Positions 1 to 5,513 of a DNA stretch of 12,679 nt are shown piece after piece (position 1 is the first letter of the stretch; each line of letters begins with the position of its first letter). Both the position numbers and the translations under genes were made by a program. Source of the stretch: JBBSEZ01 sp038239195 (GTDB taxonomy: Bacteria; Planctomycetota; Planctomycetia; Gemmatales; Gemmataceae); contig JBBSEZ010000296.1 in NCBI GenBank assembly GCA_038239195.1, forward strand, positions 1 through 12,679. The letters run 5' to 3'. The notes below the pieces were generated by a model. It was not told the origin of the DNA and ran no database searches. It saw nothing but the letters and a program-made list of their open reading frames with translations.

Positions 1-70
1 GGCGAGCGGCGCGGCGTGGGCCCGCCGGTGGGGCAAGACGCACCGGCGGGCCCACGCCGCGCCGCTCGCC
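1..70. repeat. 30-bp perfect inverted repeat, possible terminator hairpin
   Basis: Positions 1-30 and 41-70 are exact reverse complements, separated by a 10-base loop. The arms are very GC-rich. The hairpin begins 12 bases past the stop codon of the small minus-strand gene that follows nuoF, so it is well placed to end the nuo transcript. Any T-run on the minus strand would lie outside the window, so an intrinsic terminator cannot be confirmed. It could also be a longer palindrome cut by the window edge. Confidence 0.65.
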
Positions 71-82
71 TCTCGTGCCCCC

Positions 83-306
83 TCACTTCTTCTTGAACTG
101 GCTTGCCTTCGGCGAGTTACCGAACTCGGCGGCCGTCATCTGCTGCACCGACGCGTCGGCCAGCAGCACGAGCCCCCCGGTGCTCGGCAGGCTCGACGCG
201 TAGCCGAGCATCGTGTTCGAGGTGCCGGCTGCCATTCTGATTTCGAGCTCGCTGACACGGCCAGGCCGCCGACAAGGCTCGCGATTCGACGGAGAGGAAT
301 CATCAT
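83..306 (-). pseudogene. small secreted-type protein gene broken by a frameshift
   Basis: I do not recognise the family. Translation should start at 303 or 306, just after an AAGGAG ribosome-binding site, giving MIPLRRIASLVGGLAVSA, a typical signal peptide. That frame then turns into low-complexity Arg/Cys/Ser sequence and stops at 136. The neighbouring frame, open from about 235 down to the TGA at 83-85, reads like genuine protein: SNTMLGYASSLPSTGG, then LVLLADASVQQMTAAEFG, and a lysine-rich end (QFKKK). The simplest reading is one gene of roughly 75 codons that has gained or lost a base between about 235 and 255. The gene lies 25 bp after nuoF on the same strand and would be cotranscribed with it. 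A sequencing error, or two separate short genes, cannot be excluded. Confidence 0.5.
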
Positions 307-309
307 CGG

Positions 310-315
310 CTCCTT
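310..315 (-). promoter_or_regulatory. Shine-Dalgarno AAGGAG of the post-nuoF small gene
   Basis: On the minus strand AAGGAG lies 6 bases before the ATG at 303 and 3 bases before the ATG at 306, which favours 303. It is one of the best ribosome-binding sites in the window. It anchors translation in the signal-peptide frame, which is why the other-frame C-terminal sequence is read as frameshifted rather than as a separate gene. Confidence 0.65.
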
Positions 316-331
316 GCTGGAGGCATTCGAG

Positions 332-1663
332 TCAATGCGCCCCGACGAGTTGGAGAGAATGCGTCCTGGTCCCACTCTTCACGTACTGCTCGAGTTCGGG
401 CCGGAACTTGCGAATCGCCGTCTTGACCGGCCACCCCGCCCCGTCGGCAAGGCCGCAGATGGTCGTCCCGGGCATCATGCCAATCTGGTCGCCGACCTCC
501 TCCAGCACCTTGAGGTCTTCGTGCCGGCCCTGCCCGCGCCGCATGCGGTCGATGATCTTGAGCATCCAGCCCGTCCCCTCGCGGCACGGCGTACACTGGC
601 CGCACGACTCGTGCGCGAAGAACCGGCACGTATTGTAGAGAACGTCCACGATGCTGGTCTGGTCGTCGAAGATCGTCACGGCCGCGGTGCCCAGCCCCAG
701 GCAGCCGACGCGGCCCGGCCCGGCGAAGTCGAGGGGCGTGTCGAACTCCGCCTCGGTCATCAGCCCCATGCTGAGGCCCCCCGGGATGCACCCCTTGGCC
801 TTGCGCCCCTTCCAGACGCCCCCGCCGTGCTTGTCCACCAGCTCGCGCACCGTCACGCCCAGCGGCAGTTCGACGCAGCAGGGCTTCTCGACGTGCCCGC
901 TGATGCAGTACAGCTTGGGCCCGTAGCTCCCCGCATCGCGCGGGTTCTTCGGGTCGGGCGGCACGCCGATCGACTTGAACCAGTCGGCCCCGCGATCGAC
1001 GATGTGGGTGACGCAGGCCACCGTCTCGATGTTGTTCACCACGGTCGGCTTGCGGAACGCCCCCTCGATGGCGGGGAAGGGCGGTTTGATGCGCGGCCAG
1101 GCGCGCTTGCCTTCGAGGCTCTCGATCAGGCCCGTCTCCTCGCCGCAGATGTAGGCCCCTGCCCCGCGGTGGATGAAGGCGTCGAGGTGGAAGTCCTTGC
1201 CGAGGACGTTGCGGCCGAGGAGGTTGGCCTCGTACGCCTCGTCGATAGCCTTTTGCATCGCTCGGATGGCGTCGCCGTACTCGTAGCGCACGTAGACGTA
1301 GGCCGTGGAGGCACGCGTGGCGTAGCACGAGAGGATGATGCCTTCGAGCACCTGATGGGGGTCCTGCTCCATCAGGATGCGGTTGTTGAAGGTGCAAGGC
1401 TCGCTCTCGTCGGCGTTGATGCACATGTAAATGGGGCCGGGGTGGCCCTTGGGCAGGAAGGTCCACTTCAGGCCGCACGGGAAGCCGGCCCCGCCCCGGC
1501 CGCGCAGGCCCGACGCCTTGACGACGTCGATGACCTGGGCGGGCTGCATCTCGTGGAGCGCCTTGGCGAGGGCGCGGTAGCCGCCGTCGGCGCGGTAGGC
1601 GTCGAGCGCCGGGGAGGCGTTGGCGAGGATGCGGCGCAGGAGGACGGGCTCGAACTGGGGCAT
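332..1663 (-). CDS. nuoF: NADH-quinone oxidoreductase subunit F (NuoF), NADH/FMN subunit
   Basis: 443-residue subunit that oxidises NADH on the cytoplasmic tip of complex I and passes electrons to FMN and then the N3 [4Fe-4S] cluster. The FMN/NADH-binding motif GLRGRGGAGFP is at residues 52-62. GAGAYICGEETGLIESLEG is the second family signature. The cluster ligands are C354, C357 and C360 (CGQCTPC) and C403 (ICGLADGAGWPV). Length is normal for NuoF (about 420-450). The ATG at 1663 (MPQFEPVLL) was chosen because homology begins there; the frame stays open upstream to 1954, but that stretch overlaps nuoE and has no family sequence. A weak AGGAC lies about 10 bases upstream. The gene follows nuoE after 50 bp and is the last nuo gene here: nuoG, normally next, is absent. 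Confidence 0.96.
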   Translation of the reverse strand: MPQFEPVLLRRILANASPALDAYRADGGYRALAKALHEMQPAQVIDVVKASGLRGRGGAGFPCGLKWTFLPKGHPGPIYMCINADESEPCTFNNRILMEQDPHQVLEGIILSCYATRASTAYVYVRYEYGDAIRAMQKAIDEAYEANLLGRNVLGKDFHLDAFIHRGAGAYICGEETGLIESLEGKRAWPRIKPPFPAIEGAFRKPTVVNNIETVACVTHIVDRGADWFKSIGVPPDPKNPRDAGSYGPKLYCISGHVEKPCCVELPLGVTVRELVDKHGGGVWKGRKAKGCIPGGLSMGLMTEAEFDTPLDFAGPGRVGCLGLGTAAVTIFDDQTSIVDVLYNTCRFFAHESCGQCTPCREGTGWMLKIIDRMRRGQGRHEDLKVLEEVGDQIGMMPGTTICGLADGAGWPVKTAIRKFRPELEQYVKSGTRTHSLQLVGAH

Positions 1664-1713
1664 GGCATAGTGTCCTATCGGTGGTCCTGATGAGGGGCGC
1701 GGCAGAAAGACCG

Positions 1714-2196
1714 TTACCGAGCCCGCAACTCCGCAATCAACCCCTCGACCTTGTCGCGCGTGACGTTGCCGCGCCCCACGTCGTCGATCATCACTGCCGG
1801 CGCCCCTTCGCACTCGCCGATGCACTCGGCGTGTTCGACGGTGATCTTGCCGTCCTCCGTCGTCCCGCCCGGCTGGACGTGAAGTTTTTGGCACACGTCC
1901 GCGAGCACCTCCTCGCCCTCGCGCAACGCGCAGGCCAGCCCGCGACACACCCACAGCCTCGTCTTGCCGAGCTTGTTCTTCTCGTCGCGGAAGAACTGAT
2001 AGAAGCTCATCGTGTCGTGGACCTCGGCCGGGCTGAGGTCGAGGAGGTCGGCGATCTCCCGGATCGCCTCCAGCGGCACGCAGCGCATCTCGTCGTGGAC
2101 CAGGTGCAGCGCCGGCAGCGTCACCGCCTGCTTGCTCGGGTAGCGCGGCAGGTACGACTTGATCCGCTCGCGCAGTTCGTTGCTCAACGCACTCAT
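1714..2196 (-). CDS. nuoE: NADH-quinone oxidoreductase subunit E (NuoE), [2Fe-2S] subunit
   Basis: 160-residue thioredoxin-like ferredoxin subunit that pairs with NuoF in the NADH-oxidising arm and carries the off-pathway N1a [2Fe-2S] cluster. All four expected cysteines are present: C84 and C89 (CRGLAC, C-x4-C) and C125 and C129 (CIGEC, C-x3-C). The helical N-terminus with YP...A.LPALH...HDE matches the family, and length is normal. The ATG at 2196 (MSALSNELRERI) is chosen. The same frame continues upstream to 2364, but only through the palindromic repeat, giving a Pro/Glu/Gly-rich peptide that is not NuoE. The ribosome-binding site is only a G-rich stretch. A 164-bp gap filled by the repeat separates it from nuoD, unusually large for this operon. 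Confidence 0.95.
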   Translation of the reverse strand: MSALSNELRERIKSYLPRYPSKQAVTLPALHLVHDEMRCVPLEAIREIADLLDLSPAEVHDTMSFYQFFRDEKNKLGKTRLWVCRGLACALREGEEVLADVCQKLHVQPGGTTEDGKITVEHAECIGECEGAPAVMIDDVGRGNVTRDKVEGLIAELRAR

Positions 2197-2221
2197 CGGC
2201 CGCCCCCAGGTCGCTGCTTTT

Positions 2222-2353
2222 CCCTCACCCCCCAACCCCCTCTCCCAGAACGGGAGAGGGGGAGCCGGACAGGGAGGCGCCACCTTTTCTCTCGACATTC
2301 CGCGCTCACTCTCCCCCTCTCCCTCCTTGGGAGAGGGGGTTGGGGGGTGAGGG
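2222..2353. repeat. 132-bp composite palindromic element (two inverted half-copies)
   Basis: The ends, 2222-2247 and 2328-2353, are perfect 26-bp inverted repeats beginning CCCTCACCCCCCAACCCCCT. Each end also forms its own 11-bp hairpin: 2236-2246 with 2252-2262, and 2313-2323 with 2329-2339. So the element looks like two copies of one small palindromic unit in opposite orientation around a 50-bp core (2263-2312). It sits between nuoD and nuoE and ends 7 bases before the nuoD stop codon. A related single unit lies inside the ubiD-family gene at 11460-11499. It has no coding capacity and no obvious target-site duplication. It resembles a REP/BIME or MITE-type element spread by another enzyme; that mechanism is inferred. 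Confidence 0.8.
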
Positions 2354-2360
2354 GATCGCT

Positions 2361-3590
2361 TCACCTATCCAACTCCGCCGCAATGATGTTCAGGCTCCCC
2401 AAAACCGCCACCACGTCGCTGAGTTGATGCCCCTCGATCAGATAGGGGAACAGTTGAAAGTGGATGAACGACGGCGGACGCGTCCGCGCCCGGTACGCCG
2501 TCCCCGTGCCGTCCGCCACGACGTAGAAGCCGAGCTCGCCGTTGGGCGATTCGATGGCGCCGTAGACCTCATCGACCGGCGTCTTCCACTGCCGATTGGT
2601 CATGATGAGCTCGAAGTGCTGGATCAGCCCCTCGATGCTCCGGTAGACCGACAACTGGTTGGGCAGCACCACCTTGCTGTTGACGTCCACGTTGACCGGG
2701 CCCGTCGGCAGGTTCTCGATGGCGGCGTGGACGATCTTCAGGCTCTCCAGCATTTCGTCCATGCGCACCAGGTAGCGCGCCAGGCAGTCGCCCTCCTTGG
2801 CGCAGATCACCTGGAACGAGCTCGCCAGCTCGTCGTAGGCGAGGTAGGGCTCGTCCTTGCGCAGGTCGCGCACCACCCCGCTCGCCCGCGCCAGCGGCCC
2901 GGTGACGCTCAGGTTGATGGCGTCCTCCCGGCTCAGCACGCCGATCTCTTGCGTGCGATCGAGGAAGATGCGGTTGTGGTTGAGCAACCGACAAACGTCG
3001 GCGTGGGCCTTGGGGAAGTCGCGGACGAAGGCGCGCACCTTGTCGATCCAGTCGTCCTCGACGTCGCACATCAGCCCGCCGACGCGCGTGAAGCTCGGGT
3101 GGAAGCGCTGCCCCGAGGCCGTCTCGCAGATGTCGTAGATCTTCTCCTTCTGGTTGAAGGCGTACAGAAAGGCGGTGAACCCGCCCAGGTCGAGCGCCGC
3201 CGCCCCGCAGCAGAGCAGGTGGTCGTGGATGCGCATGAGCTCCGCGAAGATGGTGCGGACGTATTTGCAGCGCGGGGTGAGCTCGACGTCGATCAACTTC
3301 TCGACGGCGTGGTGCCAGGCGATCTCGTTGGCGACCGGCGAGATGTAGTTCATCCGATCGACGACGGTCACGTATTGGTTGTAGTCGAGGTGTTCGCCCA
3401 GCTTCTCGAACCCGGAGTGCAGGAAGCCGATGTCCGGCACCGCCTTGACCACCTTCTCGCCGTCGAGGGTCAGGATGAGGCGCAGCGTGGTGTGCGTGGC
3501 CGGGTGCTGCGGCCCGAAGTTGAGCGTCCACAGGTAGTCCTTGTCGGGCCCCTCCGGCGGGGCGATGGCGTCGGCCAGTTGCAACGGCAT
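2361..3590 (-). CDS. nuoD: NADH-quinone oxidoreductase subunit D (NuoD), 49-kDa subunit
   Basis: 409-residue subunit related to the large subunit of [NiFe] hydrogenases. With NuoB it forms the quinone-binding pocket at the base of the peripheral arm. FGPQHPATHTTLRL at residues 25-38 carries the conserved His of the quinone site, and DRMNYISP (about 78-85) supplies the conserved Tyr. GFLHSGFEKL and the VPDIG region follow the family closely, and the C-terminus SLNIIAAELDR matches the usual end motif. As in other complex I enzymes the hydrogenase nickel cysteines are absent. The ATG at 3590 is preceded by GGAG with 6-base spacing. NuoC and NuoD are separate genes, not the NuoCD fusion of enterobacteria. 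The gene is flanked by palindromic elements on both sides. Confidence 0.96.
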   Translation of the reverse strand: MPLQLADAIAPPEGPDKDYLWTLNFGPQHPATHTTLRLILTLDGEKVVKAVPDIGFLHSGFEKLGEHLDYNQYVTVVDRMNYISPVANEIAWHHAVEKLIDVELTPRCKYVRTIFAELMRIHDHLLCCGAAALDLGGFTAFLYAFNQKEKIYDICETASGQRFHPSFTRVGGLMCDVEDDWIDKVRAFVRDFPKAHADVCRLLNHNRIFLDRTQEIGVLSREDAINLSVTGPLARASGVVRDLRKDEPYLAYDELASSFQVICAKEGDCLARYLVRMDEMLESLKIVHAAIENLPTGPVNVDVNSKVVLPNQLSVYRSIEGLIQHFELIMTNRQWKTPVDEVYGAIESPNGELGFYVVADGTGTAYRARTRPPSFIHFQLFPYLIEGHQLSDVVAVLGSLNIIAAELDR

Positions 3591-3619
3591 GGCTCACTCC
3601 CAAGCGATCGAACCACCGA

Positions 3620-3673
3620 TTAGCCACGCTTCGCAGAAGCGTTGCGGCCCACGCTTCTGCGAAGCGTCGCTAA
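3620..3673. repeat. nested palindrome between nuoC and nuoD
   Basis: Arms 3620-3642 and 3651-3673 are 23-base inverted repeats with one mismatch and an 8-base loop; the inner 17 bp (ACGCTTCGCAGAAGCGT) pair perfectly. Each arm is itself a small hairpin (ACGCTTC...GAAGCGT). The RNA could therefore fold as one long stem or two short ones. It lies in the 95-bp gap between the nuoC stop and the nuoD start, about 20 bases before the nuoD ribosome-binding site. It could act in mRNA processing or stability, or partial attenuation. Its sequence is unlike the 2222-2353 element. Confidence 0.75.
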
Positions 3674-3685
3674 CCGATCCCCCCT

Positions 3686-4222
3686 TCAGCTCTCGGCCCG
3701 CGTGATCGTCGGGAAGTTGTGCCGCTCGCCGTGGCCGCGCAGCGGATAGTCCTTGCGCAGCGGGAACGACGTACATTCGTCCGGCATGAGGATGCGGCGC
3801 AGGTCGGGGTGCCCGTCGAACTCGACGCCGTACATGTCGTAGACCTCGCGCTCCATCCAGTCGGCGCCCTTCCAGAGCGCGAAGACCGACGGCAGCCGCG
3901 GGCTCGGGTCGTTGGTAAACGTCTTGACGATGACCCGCTCGCCCGTGGCGACGTTCAGCAAGGCATACCAGACGCCGTAGCGGTCCGTGGCGTTGGGATA
4001 GTGAAGGTAGTCGGCCCCGCCCAGTTCCACGAGCATGTCGAAGCCACAGGCGTGCTCGAGCTGCTCCAGCACCGCGTAGACGCGCTCGGCGGGGACGTGC
4101 ATGCGAAAGTTGTCGGCCAGCTCCGACGTCGTGAAGGCGTCGGGGCCGAACTTCTCCTCGAGCCGGGCCACGGTCGCCGCGAAGCGCTCCCGCAGCCGGG
4201 CAAGGCGTTCCTGGTTGGGCAT
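3686..4222 (-). CDS. nuoC: NADH-quinone oxidoreductase subunit C (NuoC), 30-kDa subunit
   Basis: 178-residue structural subunit of the connecting module that packs against NuoD and NuoB in the peripheral arm; it has no cofactor. The family signature runs from about residue 120: DWMEREVYDMYGVEFDGHPD, then LRRILMPDE and FPLRKDYPLRG. Length agrees with stand-alone NuoC. The ATG at 4222 (MPNQERLARL) was chosen because GGGGGAGG lies about 10 bases upstream; a TTG at 4249 would add nine glycine-rich residues. The gene begins 37 bp after the nuoB stop. The stretch VGG/HYPNATDRYGVWYALLN is ordinary for the family. Confidence 0.95.
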   Translation of the reverse strand: MPNQERLARLRERFAATVARLEEKFGPDAFTTSELADNFRMHVPAERVYAVLEQLEHACGFDMLVELGGADYLHYPNATDRYGVWYALLNVATGERVIVKTFTNDPSPRLPSVFALWKGADWMEREVYDMYGVEFDGHPDLRRILMPDECTSFPLRKDYPLRGHGERHNFPTITRAES

Positions 4223-4259
4223 GGGATCGGGGCCTCCCCCCAAGGACAACGAAGTCGAG

Positions 4260-4847
4260 TCACGGTTGCAGGCGCGTCGCCGTGGCGAAGTTGCCGGGGG
4301 CCACCATCCGGTCGGCCCCCGAAACGGCGTCAGCCAGGCGGTTGGGGCCGTCGTACTGGTCGCGGGCCTGGAACTCCTTGCCCGTCAAGGTGCCCGTGCG
4401 CTGGATCTTGTCTTGCAAATCGAGGACCGACTGGAGCAACTGCTCGGGCCTCGGCGGGCAGCCGGGAACGTAGACGTCCACCGGGATGAAGCGGTCGATG
4501 CCCTGCACGACGGCGTAGGTGTCGAAGACCCCGCCGCTGGAGGCACAGGCGCCCATGGAGATGCACCACTTCGGCTCGGGCATCTGCATCCAGATGCGCT
4601 GGAGCACCGGCACCATTTTCATGACCACGCGCCCGGCGACGATCATCAGGTCGCACTGCCGCGGCGTGAAGCGCATGGCCTCGGCGCCGAAGCGAGCGAT
4701 GTCGTGCCGCGAGGCGCCCGTGGCCATCAGCTCGATGCCACAGCAGGCCGTCGCGAACGGCATCGGCCACAGGCTGTTCTTGCGCACCCAGTTGGCGATC
4801 TGATCGAGCCGGGTCACCACGACGCTGTCGGACAGTCCTACCGCCAT
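4260..4847 (-). CDS. nuoB: NADH-quinone oxidoreductase subunit B (NuoB), N2 cluster subunit
   Basis: 195-residue subunit that holds the terminal [4Fe-4S] cluster N2 and passes electrons to quinone at the NuoD interface. All four expected ligands are seen: the adjacent C35 and C36 (FATACCGIELM), C101 (GACASSGG) and C130 (VPGCPPRPE). The core from residue 20 to 160 is highly conserved. The C-terminal tail (about 160-195) is variable, as usual. The ATG at 4847 lies inside nuoA and overlaps its end by 10 bp, with AGGGG about 7 bases upstream, so nuoA and nuoB are probably translationally coupled. Confidence 0.97.
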   Translation of the reverse strand: MAVGLSDSVVVTRLDQIANWVRKNSLWPMPFATACCGIELMATGASRHDIARFGAEAMRFTPRQCDLMIVAGRVVMKMVPVLQRIWMQMPEPKWCISMGACASSGGVFDTYAVVQGIDRFIPVDVYVPGCPPRPEQLLQSVLDLQDKIQRTGTLTGKEFQARDQYDGPNRLADAVSGADRMVAPGNFATATRLQP

Positions 4848-5224
4848 CGGAACACCCCTCTCCGCCAGGCGTAGACGTAGGCGAGGACCACCGTGGCCAG
4901 GAACAGCAGCACCTCCACGAACACCACGTTGCGGAAGTCTTGCGGAATCAGGCCCGACTCGTAGTAGGTGGCCGCCCACGGGTAGAGGAACAACAATTCG
5001 ACGTCGAACACCAGGAACAGGATGGCGACCAGGTAGAAGCGCACGTCGAAGCGCTGCCGCGCATCGCCGATCGGGTCCATGCCCGACTCGTAGGGCATCT
5101 GCTTGACCGGCGTCCTTCGCCGTGGCCCGATCTGGTGGCACGTCACCAGGGCCCCCACCGAAAAGGCGACGGTGACGCCCAGGAAGAGGAAGATCGGATA
5201 GTAGGTGGAAAGATGGAAGTCCAT
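4838..5224 (-). CDS. nuoA: NADH-quinone oxidoreductase subunit A (NuoA), membrane subunit
   Basis: 128-residue membrane subunit at the junction of the peripheral and membrane arms. Three transmembrane segments are visible at about residues 9-28, 62-82 and 98-120. The loop between the first two contains the conserved MPYESG (43-48). The second helix contains FDVELLFLYPWA (73-84), with the buried acidic residues typical of NuoA. Length is normal (about 120-150). It is the first gene of the operon. The ATG at 5224 has AAGG 8 bases upstream and GAGGAG a little further. Upstream lie a Rex-like palindrome and a candidate promoter, divergent from citrate synthase. Confidence 0.96.
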   Translation of the reverse strand: MDFHLSTYYPIFLFLGVTVAFSVGALVTCHQIGPRRRTPVKQMPYESGMDPIGDARQRFDVRFYLVAILFLVFDVELLFLYPWAATYYESGLIPQDFRNVVFVEVLLFLATVVLAYVYAWRRGVFRWR

Positions 5225-5249
5225 CGTCCGCGCCTTGCTCCTCGTGGCC

Positions 5250-5277
5250 CTACATCGTGAATTATTTCACGATGTAG
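5250..5277. promoter_or_regulatory. Rex-like redox operator upstream of nuoA
   Basis: Perfect inverted repeat: arm CTACATCGTGAA (5250-5261), centre TTAT, and the exact reverse complement at 5266-5277. The inner 18 bases, TCGTGAA-TTAT-TTCACGA, match the known Rex consensus TTGTGAA-N4-TTCACAA except for one symmetrical T-to-C change in each half. Rex is a repressor that leaves DNA when NADH/NAD+ rises, and it controls nuo operons in Streptomyces. The palindrome ends 26 bases before the nuoA start codon. If the 5343-5371 promoter is right, it lies in the leader and could act as a roadblock; the AATAAT in its centre could instead be the -10 of a nearer promoter. A leader hairpin, or a site for a BlaI-like regulator (TACA...TGTA ends), is the alternative. 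Confidence 0.6.
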
Positions 5278-5313
5278 GCGAAAAAGAAACCCCGACACGC
5301 GGTCGAGGGGTGG

Positions 5314-5340
5314 CGAGGGGCGAGCGGTCCCCGCCCCTCG
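5314..5340. repeat. GC-rich hairpin in the nuoA-gltA intergenic region
   Basis: CGAGGGGC (5314-5321) pairs with GCCCCTCG (5333-5340) across an 11-base loop. It would fall just after the predicted nuoA transcription start, at the head of the leader. No role can be shown; it may be chance in GC-rich sequence. Confidence 0.3.
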
Positions 5341-5342
5341 TA

Positions 5343-5371
5343 CTTATAAGGAGGAGAGGGGAGGCGGGCAA
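5343..5371 (-). promoter_or_regulatory. candidate sigma70-like promoter of the nuo operon
   Basis: On the minus strand TTGCCC (5371-5366) and TATAAG (5348-5343) are separated by exactly 17 bases. They match the -35 and -10 consensus at 4/6 and 5/6. Transcription would start near 5336 and give a leader of about 110 bases containing the 5314-5340 hairpin and the Rex-like palindrome. Confidence 0.4.
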
Positions 5372-5417
5372 GGGAAAACCGAGGCGAGGCGCGAAGAGAG
5401 AGTGGGCCGGTATCTAT

Positions 5418-5446
5418 TTGCCGTCGGGGGGCTTTCCTGACATAAT
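5418..5446 (+). promoter_or_regulatory. candidate sigma70-like promoter of citrate synthase
   Basis: TTGCCG (5418-5423) and CATAAT (5441-5446) are separated by 17 bases and match the consensus at 4/6 and 5/6. The predicted start near 5453 gives a 60-base leader. It stands back-to-back with the candidate nuoA promoter, with 46 bp between the two -35 boxes, so one regulator could touch both. Confidence 0.45.
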
Positions 5447-5513
5447 AACGTGGCTGCGTCGCGCTCGGGGAAGGCGCACGCCACGCATCCCCTTTTGTTT
5501 GGGACCTGTAGCC

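Noticed and set aside
314..1690. Long plus-strand open frame opposite nuoF (and a similar one at 2340-3623 opposite nuoD)
   Set aside because: They are antisense shadows of well-identified nuo genes, rich in Arg/Ala/Val/Asp as expected from GC-rich third positions, and show no domain signatures.
1664..1954. N-terminal extension of nuoF in the same frame
   Set aside because: It overlaps nuoE coding sequence and has no NuoF homology; the family begins at the ATG at 1663.
2222..2353. CRISPR-like repeats
   Set aside because: There are only two inverted copies, no direct-repeat/spacer series and no cas genes.
2197..2364. N-terminal extension of nuoE (peptide with PPTPSPKEGEGE)
   Set aside because: It is a translation of the palindromic repeat, not of NuoE sequence; the ATG at 2196 gives the normal length.
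4223..4249. TTG start for nuoC giving nine extra residues
   Set aside because: The ATG at 4222 has a GGAGG at a usable distance and the extra residues (glycine-rich) are not typical of NuoC.
5205..5513. In-frame upstream extension of citrate synthase
   Set aside because: It runs through the intergenic region, including the palindrome and both promoter candidates, and has no family sequence.
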